DNA of 64,000 nucleotides, taken from positions 62,001-126,000 of the forward strand of contig JACQZU010000003.1 in NCBI GenBank assembly GCA_016213735.1. Direction: 5' to 3'. Positions 8,398 to 17,032 of this stretch are shown in pieces. The number at the start of each line of letters is the position of its first letter. The first letter of the stretch is position 1. This DNA is from Acidobacteriota bacterium (lineage in GTDB: Bacteria > Acidobacteriota > Holophagae > Holophagales > Holophagaceae). The translations under genes and the position numbers were made by a program. The notes under the pieces are model-generated. The model searched no databases. It was not told the origin of the DNA and saw nothing but the letters and a program-made list of their open reading frames with translations.

Positions 8398-9354
8398 ATG
8401 AACTTCCGCCCCCTCCTCCTTGGCCTGCTCTCCATCACCGCCCTCGGCGCCCAGGACCTGGTGCGCCTGGGGAACCTGAAGTTCGCCCACTACGGGGCGG
8501 TGTCCTACATGAAGGAGATCGCGCCCAAGTACAACCTCAAGATCGAGGAGCGGGTCTTCGCCAAAGGGATCGACATCAATCCGGCCATCATCGCCGGGGA
8601 GATCGACATGAGCGCCGCCGCCGCGGACGCGGCCGTCGCCGGGAAGGCCCAGGGAGTTCCCCTCATCGTGGTGGCAGGCTTCGCGAAGGGCGGGGCGCGC
8701 ATCGTGGTGCGGCCCGACCTGGGGATCAAGTCCCTGAAGGAGCTCAAGGGCAAGAAGGTGGGCGTGGCCCGGGGCGGGGCCCAGGAGCTGCTGCTGCTGG
8801 CGGAGCTGGGGCAGAACGGCCTCACCTGGAGCGACAAGCCCGGGAAGGATGTGACGATTCTCTACCTGCCCTTCCAGGACCTGAACCAGGCCCTGATGCA
8901 GAAGCAGATCGACGCCATGTGCCAGTCCGAGCCTTACAGCTCCCAGGCGATCAACAAGGGCTACGGCGCGGAACTGATGAAGCCCTACGACACCCCGATG
9001 GGCGAGCCCATCCGGGCCCTGGTGATGACGGAGAAGCTCTACCAGAAGCGCGACGTGGCTCTGCGGGTGCTGAAGTGCTTCGTGGAGGCCACCAAGAAGT
9101 TCATCGACGAGCCCAAGTTCGCGGAGAAATTCGTCCGGGAACAGATGTTCAAGAACCAGATCACTGCCGAGGACTACCAGGACGCCATCGGCAACAGCCC
9201 CTTCACCTACGACATCGACGTGAAGCACATCCAGATCACCACGGATCTCATGGCGAAGTACGGCGTGGGCAAGATGGCCAACCCGCCCAAGGCCGCGGAC
9301 TGGGTGAAGGTGGACCTGCTGCAGCAGGCCAAGAAGGAACTGAAGGTCAAGTAG
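8398..9354 (+). CDS. ABC importer substrate-binding protein (SsuA/TauA/NMT1 type)
   Basis: A 318-aa periplasmic binding protein with a signal peptide ending near ALGAQ. It has the type II binding-protein pattern of the nitrate/sulfonate/taurine family: INPAIIAGEIDMSAAAADAAVAGKAQG, then IVVRPDLGIKSLKELKGKKVGVARG. It starts a three-gene operon with permease and ATPase, joined by overlapping or abutting codons. The ligand (sulfonate, nitrogenous compound or thiamine precursor) is not determined. The SD-like GAGGT sits a few bases before the ATG. Confidence 0.88.
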   Translation: MNFRPLLLGLLSITALGAQDLVRLGNLKFAHYGAVSYMKEIAPKYNLKIEERVFAKGIDINPAIIAGEIDMSAAAADAAVAGKAQGVPLIVVAGFAKGGARIVVRPDLGIKSLKELKGKKVGVARGGAQELLLLAELGQNGLTWSDKPGKDVTILYLPFQDLNQALMQKQIDAMCQSEPYSSQAINKGYGAELMKPYDTPMGEPIRALVMTEKLYQKRDVALRVLKCFVEATKKFIDEPKFAEKFVREQMFKNQITAEDYQDAIGNSPFTYDIDVKHIQITTDLMAKYGVGKMANPPKAADWVKVDLLQQAKKELKVK

Positions 9355-10172
9355 TGGCCCGCCCCTCTCCGAAGGCTTTGCGGGGGCTCCTGGTCCCCCT
9401 GGCCGCCCTGGCGCTCTGGCAGCTCCTGAGCGCCAAGGGGATCCTCAACGCCCACGTGCTGCCCTCCCCGGGCGCCGTGCTGGAGCGCTGGTGGACCTAC
9501 CTTCGTCCAGGGGAGGCCTTCGATCCCTCCCAGATGTCCAAACTGCGTTGGATGCTCTCGGGGGAGCTGCCCCAGGACGCCTTCGCGAGCCTCTACCGGG
9601 TGCTGGCGGGCTTTCTGCTCGGCGGCGGCTTGGCCCTTCCCGTGGGCCTGGCCATGGGGTACAGCCGCTTCCTGCACGGCCTTCTGGACCCCCTGGTGCA
9701 GGTGCTCCGGCCCATCCCCCCCATCGCCTACATCCCCCTAGCGATCCTGTGGTTCGGCCTGGGCAATCCCCCGGCCATCTTCCTCATCAGCCTGGGAGCC
9801 TTCTTCCCCGTGCTGATGAACACCATGGCCGGGGTCCAGCACGTGGATGGCATCTACCTCCGGGTGGCCCGGAACCTCGGCGCGGGGCGGATGGCCACCT
9901 TTCTGCGGGTGATCCTGCCCGCGGCCACGCCCTACATCCTCGCCGGGGCGCGCATCGGCATGGGCACCGCGTTCATCGTGGTGATCGTCTCCGAGATGAT
10001 CGCCGTGAACAACGGCCTGGGCTTCCGGATCCTGGAGGCCCGCGAGTACATGTGGTCCGACAAGATCATCGCGGGGATGTTCACCATCGGGCTCCTGGGC
10101 CTGGGCATCGACACCCTGATGTCCCTGCTCACGAAGCGCCTCCTGCGATGGCACCGGGGGCTGGAGTCATGA
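9354..10172 (+). CDS. ABC importer permease (SsuC/TauC type)
   Basis: A 272-aa inner-membrane permease with about six helices. The EAA-type cytoplasmic loop reads RVARNLGAGRMATFLRVILPAATPYILAGARIGMG. PIPPIAYIPLAILWFGLG is the usual signature of SsuC/TauC permeases. GTG 9354 shares its G with the stop TAG of the binding protein gene, so the three genes are translationally coupled. It should form a homodimeric channel with the ATPase downstream. Confidence 0.9.
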   Translation: MARPSPKALRGLLVPLAALALWQLLSAKGILNAHVLPSPGAVLERWWTYLRPGEAFDPSQMSKLRWMLSGELPQDAFASLYRVLAGFLLGGGLALPVGLAMGYSRFLHGLLDPLVQVLRPIPPIAYIPLAILWFGLGNPPAIFLISLGAFFPVLMNTMAGVQHVDGIYLRVARNLGAGRMATFLRVILPAATPYILAGARIGMGTAFIVVIVSEMIAVNNGLGFRILEAREYMWSDKIIAGMFTIGLLGLGIDTLMSLLTKRLLRWHRGLES

Positions 10173-10969
10173 GCGCCCCCGCCCAGATCCAGGTCCGCAA
10201 CGTCCACAAGGTCTTCTCCACCGGCGGCGCCGAGGTGGTGGCCCTCAAGGGCATCGACCTGGACATCCACCCGGGGGAGTTCCTCTGCCTCCTGGGCCCC
10301 AGCGGCTGCGGCAAGAGCACCCTGCTCAACGCCGTGGCCGGATTCAGCCTGCCCACCACGGGGGAGATCCTGGTGGACGGGCGGCCGGTGACCGCGCCGG
10401 GCCCCGACCGGGGCATGGTCTTCCAGGAGTACGCCCTCTTCCCCTGGATGACGGTGGAGCAGAACGTGGCCTTCGGCCTCCAGATCAAGAAGCGGCCCAG
10501 GGCCGAGATCCGCGACACCGTGCAGGGACTCCTTCGCATGCTCCACCTGGAGGAGTTCAGGGCCCGCTTCCCCAAGGACCTCAGCGGAGGCATGCGCCAG
10601 CGGGTGGCCATCGCACGGGTGCTGGCCCTGGACAGCCAGATCCTGCTCATGGACGAGCCCTTCGGGGCCCTGGACGCCCTCACCCGGCGCACCCTCCAGG
10701 ACGAGCTCCTCCGCATCTGGTCCGAGCTGAAGAAGACCATCCTCTTCGTGACCCACAGCCTGGAGGAGTCCATCTACCTGGCGGACCGCATCGTGCTCAT
10801 GACCTACCGTCCGGGCACCCTCAAGCGCGACGTCACGGTGGACCTGCCCCGTCCGAGGGACGCGGCCTCGCCGGAATTCAACGCGATGAAGAAGGAGCTG
10901 GGCGGCCTGCTGATGGAAGAGCAGAATCGCCACGCCCAGGCGGAATTCACCGGGACCGCGGTGGATTGA
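10169..10969 (+). CDS. ABC importer ATP-binding protein (SsuB/TauB type)
   Basis: A 266-aa ATPase. Walker A is GPSGCGKST, Q-loop MVFQEYALFPWMTV, signature LSGGMRQRVAIARVL, Walker B ILLMDEPFGALDALTR, and H-loop FVTHSLEESIYLADRI, all characteristic of the nitrate/sulfonate/taurine importer ATPases. Its ATG overlaps the permease stop (ATGA, 10169-10172). It is the last gene of the importer operon, and a 335-bp gap follows. Confidence 0.93.
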   Translation: MSAPAQIQVRNVHKVFSTGGAEVVALKGIDLDIHPGEFLCLLGPSGCGKSTLLNAVAGFSLPTTGEILVDGRPVTAPGPDRGMVFQEYALFPWMTVEQNVAFGLQIKKRPRAEIRDTVQGLLRMLHLEEFRARFPKDLSGGMRQRVAIARVLALDSQILLMDEPFGALDALTRRTLQDELLRIWSELKKTILFVTHSLEESIYLADRIVLMTYRPGTLKRDVTVDLPRPRDAASPEFNAMKKELGGLLMEEQNRHAQAEFTGTAVD

Positions 10970-11304
10970 AGCGGCGGGGCGGAGCCCTTTTCAACCCTGC
11001 GGGACCGGCGCGCCCGGAGACGCAGAACCAGCGCCCGGAAGGCCTTCGGCGCGGGTGGCCTGGACACCTTTTCCAGGTCCATGGCCGCCGCCGGCCTGAC
11101 CGGCCCCAAGGGCCAGGGGGTGGACCAGCGTGTCTGGGACACCCGGGACCGGGTCAAATGATGCGGGTTCCGGGCATGGTGGGGTTTCCCGCCTCCTTGC
11201 CTTGGACCGACGGCCCGCGCAAGGGGCTGCGACCCGGGAAGCGTCCCCACCCCGTCGGAACGCGAACACGGAGGGGCCATTCGAACCACGGGGGATTTTG
11301 ATTC
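10970..11304. other. Intergenic gap of 335 bp with no identified element
   Basis: This separates the end of the importer operon from the 3' end of a convergent hydrolase gene. The left part is GC-rich with short inverted stretches such as GGCCTGACCGGCC. The right end becomes AT-rich (TTTTGATTCTTATTCG) near the hydrolase stop. Open frames here have no recognisable protein features. Confidence 0.5.
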
Positions 11305-12210
11305 TTATTCGATGGTGAATTTATTGGTTTGAATTGATTTTGTTGATCTCGTTTTTAGAAATTCCTTCAGGGCCTGTTTGAACTCAGGTCTCCAGTAGGC
11401 ATTCGCGTGGTTTGCTCCCTGGATGGTGATGATTTTCAGTTCGGGCATCGCAAGTTTTAGCTGTTGAATTCCTTCCAAAAATGGGTCATCGCTGCCGATG
11501 AGGGCCATGGTGGGATGGTGGATTCTGCGGGCCTGCTCATTCGTGATTTTCAGATTCCGGACCGAACGGGCGAAGGCGGCCAGGGCCGGGAGGTCCTGCA
11601 CCTCACGAAAACGGATCTCAGCCTGTTCCATCATCGCTTCGGCCGGCGGTGGCTGACCTTTCGGCGAAATCATGGAAACCAGGGTACGCATCGAACCCTT
11701 CTCGACATCCCCAGCCAGTTCCTCGAACCGTCGGATCTCCGAATCCGTAGGTTCCAGCAAGGCCCCCTGGCCGCCCAGCACAGCGTCCAGAAATCGATTG
11801 GGTGCGAGGGTCAACAACTTTGCGGTGATGACCGAACCCATCGAATAGCCCACGATGTGGGCTTTCGGGATCTTGAGATGATTCAGAAGGCGAACCACAT
11901 CCAGGGCCACCTCCTGTCCATATTGTCCGGGGTCGTGCGGCTTGCCGCTTTTGCCGTGGCCCCGACAGTCCAGGGCGATCACCCGGAAGTTTTTCGCCAA
12001 TTCTCCGAACACTTTCGGCGCGACCCAGTTCATCTCGATGGACCCGGTGTAGCCGTGGACCAGGACCACCGGCTCACCCGTCCCTTGGTCGATGTAGCGG
12101 ATGCGCACGCCGCTGGAGTCGAAGAAGCGGTCCTGCCACTCCTGACCAAAGGCCAGGGGGGACATTCCCGCCAAACACAACACCATGCCCAAGCGGAAAA
12201 CGATGTTCAT
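11305..12210 (-). CDS. Alpha/beta hydrolase, exported
   Basis: A 301-aa alpha/beta hydrolase with a signal peptide (cleavage likely after ...SPLAFG). The oxyanion-hole motif is VVLVHGYTG, the nucleophile elbow is VGYSMGS (Ser about residue 130), an acid is in ALIGSDDPF, and the catalytic His is in GANHANAYW. ATG 12210 is preferred because a G-rich SD (GGGGGGAA) precedes it. Its base composition is lower in G+C than its neighbours, especially at the 3' end. It shares domain order and secretion with the hydrolase at 12969-13823. The substrate is unknown. Confidence 0.88.
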   Translation of the reverse strand: MNIVFRLGMVLCLAGMSPLAFGQEWQDRFFDSSGVRIRYIDQGTGEPVVLVHGYTGSIEMNWVAPKVFGELAKNFRVIALDCRGHGKSGKPHDPGQYGQEVALDVVRLLNHLKIPKAHIVGYSMGSVITAKLLTLAPNRFLDAVLGGQGALLEPTDSEIRRFEELAGDVEKGSMRTLVSMISPKGQPPPAEAMMEQAEIRFREVQDLPALAAFARSVRNLKITNEQARRIHHPTMALIGSDDPFLEGIQQLKLAMPELKIITIQGANHANAYWRPEFKQALKEFLKTRSTKSIQTNKFTIE

Positions 12211-12317
12211 TTTTCCCCCCTTGATGCCCCGACCCTGACCGCCCAAATCTGGAAATTCCTTTTCCTGCGTCTACCGCCGTCAACCCTGGGGCCGCGAAAT
12301 TCCGGACCCGGGAAGCC

Positions 12318-12896
12318 TCATTTCTTCAAGGCCCCGACGACCTTGTAGGTGTTGAAGACGATCCCGGACGGAAAGGCCTGGGAGCTGACCAGGTCGAAGC
12401 TGCACGGCGGGGTTCCGTCGGCGAAGAAGCGCTTCCCCGTGCCCAGCAGGAGCGGATACACGGCCAGCAGCACTTCATCCGCGAGGCCGTGCTCGAGCAA
12501 GGGGGAGCATAGGGTCGAACTTCCCGAAAGGACGAGGTCCCGGCCCTCTTGGGACTTGATGCGCCGGACGCCCTCGGCGAGCGCCGGTCCAAGGCCCTCG
12601 AAGGGGCCCCATTCCAGGCTTTCGGGATGGTGGGTGGCGACGAATTTGGTGGCCGAATTCAGGGCATCCCCCATCGGGTTGCTGGGCGCCTTGGGCCAGA
12701 AGCTCGACCAGAGGTCATAGGTGCGGCGGCCCAGCAGCAGATCGAAGCTCCCGCCGTAGGCCGCGAACATGGCATCTCGACCTGCGGGGGTGCGGTAGGG
12801 CGCGGTCCAATCGCTGTAGGCGAAACCGTCGCCATCGGCGGAATGCTGGATCACGCCGTCCAGGGAGATGTGTTCGATGATTCTGAGCTTCCTCAT
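12318..12896 (-). CDS. Dihydrofolate reductase-like (RibD C-terminal family) protein
   Basis: A 192-aa cytoplasmic protein of the RibD_C/DHFR-fold family. It shows EHISLDGVIQ at the N-terminus, LLLGRRTYDLW, and LADEVLLAVYPLLLGTGKRFF near the C-terminus. These proteins bind NADPH; most of the stand-alone members have no established substrate. GGAGA lies five bases before ATG 12896. A related gene lies at 14023-14640 and another at 63188-63835. It sits between the two hydrolase genes on the same strand. Confidence 0.88.
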   Translation of the reverse strand: MRKLRIIEHISLDGVIQHSADGDGFAYSDWTAPYRTPAGRDAMFAAYGGSFDLLLGRRTYDLWSSFWPKAPSNPMGDALNSATKFVATHHPESLEWGPFEGLGPALAEGVRRIKSQEGRDLVLSGSSTLCSPLLEHGLADEVLLAVYPLLLGTGKRFFADGTPPCSFDLVSSQAFPSGIVFNTYKVVGALKK

Positions 12897-12968
12897 GTGG
12901 GTCTCCGTCGTCTGGGATGAGAGAGTCCTGGGACACCTTCGACCCTGCCGGGCCGGACGTTCCTTCTC

Positions 12969-13823
12969 CTACAGCTTTGGCTGCTTGGCGTCGAGAAAGT
13001 CGTTCACCATCGGGACGATGACGGCCATGCGCTGCATCAGCGTCACGTGGGTCGTGGCGGGCAAGATGGCCAACCGGGAAGGGGAGAGCGGCTTGATGTC
13101 GCCATGGATGTCGCCGCCCTTCATCCGAAACATTTCCGCGACGTGCTCCAGCCGTACTCCATCCGAGTCGCCGTGGATGAAGAACATCGGCGCATTGCTT
13201 GCCTTCAGTTGATCGGCGCCGATGTCGTGGCCTTTCGAACCCGAGGCGAGGACCCGATGGACGAACCTCGGGAAGTCGTCGGGAGCGGGGTTCAGTTTCT
13301 TGTACTCGGTTTCAATCGGAGAACCCTTGAATGCGTCCGCGGTGAGTGTCGCGAGCGCTTCCCGCCCTTCCTTGACCACGCCCTCACGGCGGAGAAAGGA
13401 GGAAATGAGGACCGCCTTTCGCACCTTGCCTGGATGACGGATCGCACATTGCATCGCCACGGCGCCGCCCATGCTGTAGCCGATGAGGTCCGCCTGCGAA
13501 ATTTTCAGGTGATCGAGCAGCGAGGCCACATCCTCGGCCAGATTTTCGGGAGTGATGTCGCGTGGGATGTCGGCCGTGCGCCCGTGGCCCTGCATTTCGA
13601 CGGCAATCACTTTCCTGGTTTTTGAGAGCTCGTCGATCCACCCGGTCCAGTTGTTGGTGATGGTCATGAACGCGCCGTGGAGCAGGACCACTGGATCGCC
13701 GCTGCCGTGGACTTCGTAATACATTTTGAGCCCATTCACCCGGGCGTAACCCGTCGTGGATTTTTGCTGCCCCGCTGCCGCAGCCGGCAGAAGCATCGCC
13801 AGGAGTACGACCCATGTCTTCAT
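12969..13823 (-). CDS. Alpha/beta hydrolase, exported
   Basis: A 284-aa alpha/beta hydrolase. A signal peptide covers about residues 1-18 ([18 protein letters not shown]). The oxyanion segment is VVLLHGAFM, the nucleophile elbow IGYSMGGA, the acid loop FIHGDSDGV, and the catalytic His is in [11 protein letters not shown] 13823 has AGAAAGG upstream; an earlier in-frame ATG at 13877 would bury the signal peptide. It resembles the hydrolase at 11305-12210 in organisation and is likely a paralogue. The substrate is unknown. Confidence 0.88.
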   Translation of the reverse strand: MKTWVVLLAMLLPAAAAGQQKSTTGYARVNGLKMYYEVHGSGDPVVLLHGAFMTITNNWTGWIDELSKTRKVIAVEMQGHGRTADIPRDITPENLAEDVASLLDHLKISQADLIGYSMGGAVAMQCAIRHPGKVRKAVLISSFLRREGVVKEGREALATLTADAFKGSPIETEYKKLNPAPDDFPRFVHRVLASGSKGHDIGADQLKASNAPMFFIHGDSDGVRLEHVAEMFRMKGGDIHGDIKPLSPSRLAILPATTHVTLMQRMAVIVPMVNDFLDAKQPKL

Positions 13824-14022
13824 GATTGACCTTTCTTGTGAGGAGGTTGCAGATGCCGCGCCGCAGGACGAACTCAAACGGATATGGACTGGCCATGCGT
13901 TTCCGGTGCTATTCCGGGGGCGTATGGTGCGGCCCGTTGCGGGTTTCGGCCACCCGGAATTCCACGATCCTGCAGGTAAGGTCCGGAGGAACGAGGCGCC
14001 CGTTGGGAGCGAGTCCGGAAGC

Positions 14023-14640
14023 TCATTCCGGCCCCGGCGCCGCGCCGAGCATGGGGCGCCCGGCGGGCCGGAGGGTGCGGATCACCACGCCCTTGGAGGT
14101 GGTGCGGGTGGCCAGCGCCTCGAAGCCGGTCGGCACGGCGCCGGGGCCGAAAAGGCGCTTGCCGCTGCCGAGGACCACCGGAAATTCGAACAGGTGCAGT
14201 TCATCAATGAGCTCGTAGGCCAGGAGCGTCTGGACCAAGCCGGGGCTGCCGTGGACCTGGATCTCCGGGCCGTCCTGGCCCTTGAAGCGAGCCACTTCCG
14301 CCCGGATGTCGCGGACCACCGTGCTGCCGCTCCAATCGGCCCGCTCGAGGGTGCGGGAGGCCACGTACTTCGGCAGCCGGTTGAGGGGTCCGGCGATCGG
14401 GTCTGCCGGGTCGGTGACCCGCGGCCAGTGGCTGGCGAAGATCTCGTAGGTGCCCCGCCCGAGAAGGAAGCCGCCCGCCCGGGAGTAGACGTCCACGATG
14501 GAGCCCCCGAAATCCTCGTCAATGTGCGGGATCACCCAGCCGCCGTGGAGGAAGCCGCCGCTCTGGTCCTCCCCGGGACCGCCCGGTGCCTGCATGATGC
14601 CGTCGAGGGATACGAAGGCAGTCAGGGTAAGTCTGGACAT
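14023..14640 (-). CDS. Dihydrofolate reductase-like (RibD C-terminal family) protein
   Basis: A 205-aa RibD_C/DHFR-fold protein. It shows [18 protein letters not shown] at the start, [15 protein letters not shown], and [24 protein letters not shown] 14640 is chosen because GGAGGT lies seven bases upstream. With the hydrolase at 12969 it forms the second copy of a DHFR-like/hydrolase pair. Substrate and role are unknown. Confidence 0.88.
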   Translation of the reverse strand: MSRLTLTAFVSLDGIMQAPGGPGEDQSGGFLHGGWVIPHIDEDFGGSIVDVYSRAGGFLLGRGTYEIFASHWPRVTDPADPIAGPLNRLPKYVASRTLERADWSGSTVVRDIRAEVARFKGQDGPEIQVHGSPGLVQTLLAYELIDELHLFEFPVVLGSGKRLFGPGAVPTGFEALATRTTSKGVVIRTLRPAGRPMLGAAPGPE

Positions 14641-14689
14641 GTTGCGGACCTCCATCGGAGCGAGGGGTTGGGGGTGTGGGTGGCGTGGA

Positions 14690-14885
14690 TCAGGCCTGCG
14701 GGGAGGCCCCCTCCACGTCGGGGAGGTCCCATTTCGTCATGCCCAGGATCGGCCGAATGACCCGGGCCGGTCCCGCCGGAGCGCGCGATCCGCGTGGTGC
14801 TGGAACCCTTGAGGAGCGGGGCGCAGAACCATGCGGCCTCTTCGGCCTCGTGGCCCAGCCAAAGGAATGGAGTCAGATTCTGCAT
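14690..14885 (-). pseudogene. PhnB-like VOC protein remnant with internal deletion
   Basis: The start MQNLTPFLWLGHEAEEAAWF (from ATG 14885) matches the N-terminus of PhnB/3-demethylubiquinone methyltransferase-like VOC proteins. After about 42 codons the sense continues in another frame with RVIRPILGMTKWDLPDVEGA, matching the family's C-terminal end, and stops at 14690. A normal member is about 150 aa, so roughly 100 codons of the middle are gone and the frame has shifted. The family assignment is from memory of its terminal motifs. Confidence 0.72.
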
Positions 14886-14924
14886 GATCCTCTCCGGAGA
14901 ACCCTGGTCCCCTTCGACTTCGTG

Positions 14925-15698
14925 TTAGCGGTTGGACGAGAGCAGGGCGAACCGGGCTCCCTGGGGATCCAGGCACTGGGCGATCCATTGGCCACCGGGG
15001 ACCTCGTGGGGGCCCATGAGCACCTGGCCGCCGCCCTCCTTCACCCGCGCGATCCCCGCGTCCAGGGCCGGCACGTTGAAGTAGTACATCCAGAGCGGGG
15101 CCGGGAAGGCAGGAACCTTGGTCATCACCGCGCCTTCGTGTTGCGGTCCGCCCATGGCGAAGGTCTGGTAGATGCCCATGGGCCCCATGTCCATGGCCTC
15201 CGCGGGGGTCCAGCCGAACAGCCCCGAGTAGAAGGCGAAGGCTTCCTTTCCGTTGCCGGCGTGGAGCTCGCGCCAGCCCACGTGACCCGGCGTGCCGGGG
15301 GGAACGGGTGACGGGGCCTGCTCCGAAGCGCCCCGCAGGATCAGGAACACCGCGCCGTGGGGATCCGCCGCCACCGCGAAGCGGCCCACCCCTGGGATGT
15401 CCGTGGGCTCCTTGAGGATGCGGCCCCCGGCGGCGCGGATCCGGGCGGCGGCATCATCCGCATCGGCCACGCCAATGTAGCCCACCCAGGCGGGCCGCGC
15501 GAAAACCTCGCTGGCCTCCCCGTGGACGCCGATGATTCCGCCCAGGTTTCCGCCTCCCGCGGCCAGCAGGGTGTAGTCCGCGCCCGGGGCGAAGGGCGCG
15601 GCCGTGCAGCCCAGCACCTTGCAGTAGAAGCGCTCCGCCGATTTGGGATCGGGAGTGTTGAGTTCATACCAGATGAACGGGCAGCATTCCGATTTCAT
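14925..15698 (-). CDS. VOC family protein with two glyoxalase-like domains
   Basis: A 257-aa protein with two tandem VOC (glyoxalase/bleomycin-resistance fold) domains. The first spans about residues 1-125 (IWYELNTPDPKSAERFYCKVLG ... GAVFLILRG), the second about 135-257 (VGWRELHAGNGKEAFAFYSGLFGW ... GARFALLSS). ATG 15698 overlaps the stop of the TetR gene (ATGA), so regulator and VOC protein are coupled. Such VOC proteins usually bind metals and act in small-molecule detoxification or dioxygenation. The actual substrate is unknown. Confidence 0.88.
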   Translation of the reverse strand: MKSECCPFIWYELNTPDPKSAERFYCKVLGCTAAPFAPGADYTLLAAGGGNLGGIIGVHGEASEVFARPAWVGYIGVADADDAAARIRAAGGRILKEPTDIPGVGRFAVAADPHGAVFLILRGASEQAPSPVPPGTPGHVGWRELHAGNGKEAFAFYSGLFGWTPAEAMDMGPMGIYQTFAMGGPQHEGAVMTKVPAFPAPLWMYYFNVPALDAGIARVKEGGGQVLMGPHEVPGGQWIAQCLDPQGARFALLSSNR

Positions 15699-16309
15699 GA
15701 ACTTCCCCTGGGATGGCGGTTGAAAAGCAGGTTCAGGTAGCGTTCGAGGTGCTCGACGCAGCCAACGGCCACCTCGGGCCCTACCTTGGCCTTGGCCAGG
15801 ATGAAGGCCCCCTGGAGCACCGCCTGGGTGAAGAGGGCGAGGCTGTCCGCGCTCCAGGGCGCGTCCGGGGCGTGGCGTTCCCGCGCCGCGGCGATGTCCT
15901 TCGCCACCTCGGCGGCGTGGCACGAGATGCTTTCTTCGCAGGCCTCCCGAACGGCGGGGTGGGTTTCGAAGGTCTCCTGCACCAGGGTCCCGGCGAGGCA
16001 CGTGAACTCCGCGGGGCGACCCTGCAGCAGGGCTTTCCGGAAGGCCACGTAGGCCATCACCCGATCCAGGGGATCCTCGGGCGCGTGGTAGGGGGCGCTC
16101 CGGAACAGCTCGCCGGTGACTTCGGACCAGTGCTCCGCCGCGGCCACCGCCAGATCCTCCTTGCCGGCGAAATGGTGAAAGAAACTGCCCTTGGTGAGGC
16201 CCGCCGCGGTGCAGATGTCCTCGATCCGGGTGGCGGCGTAGCCCTTGGCCCTGAAGACCGCCAGCGCGGCGTCGAGGAGGCGGATGCGGGATTCGTGAAG
16301 CGGGGCCAT
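15695..16309 (-). CDS. TetR/AcrR family transcriptional regulator
   Basis: A 204-aa one-component repressor. The HTH is at about residues 8-55 (RIRLLDAALAVFRAKGYAAT ... TAAGLTKGSFFHHFAGKEDL). The rest is the helical ligand-binding domain containing several Cys (residues near 105 and 133). The operator-like palindrome at 16336-16355 lies 27 bp before the ATG, which points to autoregulation of itself and the overlapping VOC gene. The ligand is unknown. Confidence 0.92.
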   Translation of the reverse strand: MAPLHESRIRLLDAALAVFRAKGYAATRIEDICTAAGLTKGSFFHHFAGKEDLAVAAAEHWSEVTGELFRSAPYHAPEDPLDRVMAYVAFRKALLQGRPAEFTCLAGTLVQETFETHPAVREACEESISCHAAEVAKDIAAARERHAPDAPWSADSLALFTQAVLQGAFILAKAKVGPEVAVGCVEHLERYLNLLFNRHPRGSS

Positions 16310-16335
16310 GGTCGGGATCTTTGGATGAAATCGAC

Positions 16336-16355
16336 CATACCAACTGGTTGGTATG
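16336..16355. promoter_or_regulatory. Palindromic TetR-type operator
   Basis: CATACCAAC-TG-GTTGGTATG is a perfect 9-2-9 inverted repeat immediately upstream of the tetR start codon. Operators of this ATACCAAC...GTTGGTAT type are common for TetR/AcrR regulators. Its position between the previous gene and the ATG fits repression of the tetR-VOC transcript. Confidence 0.85.
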
Positions 16356-16397
16356 CTGTCAACACCTGAATTCCATGACCTCCGGTCCGGGTGGTGC

Positions 16398-16853
16398 TCA
16401 GGGGTGGTCCAGCTCGAACTGCCTGGCCTCCGCCAGGGTCTGGATCTTCTCTGAAAAATCCGGGTTCTGTGCCAGCACCGCCTGGAAGTGCCTGGCCGGC
16501 AGAACGAAGACCCGGCTGGGGGCCAGGCAGGCCACCGTGGCGTTGCGCGGGGCCTGGCGCAGGAGCGACATCTCGCCGAAGCAGTCCCCGGGCTCCAGGG
16601 TCGCCACGCGCCTGGGTCTGGTTTTCGGATCTTTCCGGACCGTGACTTCGAGGGTCCCCACCTGCACCACGAAAAAGGAGTCGCCGCTGTCTCCCTGAGC
16701 GCAGACCTTTTCCCGGGCCTCGAAGGCAAAGAGCTGCAGGCCCTCCAGCACCCGTTCCAGCATCACGATGCTCATGGCCTCGAAGAAGCGGAAGCGACGC
16801 ACCATCCGGGAGAACTGGACGGTGTCGGGCGGGTCGAGGGGCAGACGCTTCAA
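16398..16853 (-). CDS. Cyclic nucleotide-binding domain protein
   Basis: A 151-aa protein consisting almost wholly of one cNMP-binding (CRP-like) domain. The phosphate-binding cassette region reads LEPGDCFGEMSLLRQAPRNATVACL, and the beta-roll start is VCAQGDSGDSFFVVQVGTLEV. No DNA-binding HTH follows, so it is not a CRP-type transcription factor but a stand-alone sensor or regulatory subunit. The RNATV form of the cassette retains the Arg that contacts cyclic nucleotide phosphate. Partner unknown. Confidence 0.85.
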   Translation of the reverse strand: MKRLPLDPPDTVQFSRMVRRFRFFEAMSIVMLERVLEGLQLFAFEAREKVCAQGDSGDSFFVVQVGTLEVTVRKDPKTRPRRVATLEPGDCFGEMSLLRQAPRNATVACLAPSRVFVLPARHFQAVLAQNPDFSEKIQTLAEARQFELDHP

Positions 16854-17032
16854 GGGGGTCCAGGCTACGGGGAACCTTGGGTTGACCCAGGATCGAACAC
16901 CCGGGCGGGATGGTCCGAACTGAATTCTACGATTTTTTCATAACCCCACCAAGGATCATCCAGGCTAAATCAGAGGGCCTTTCCACGCCGGTTCTCCCGC
17001 CTCGTTCCCCATGCAACCCCTGGAGGTGCGCC

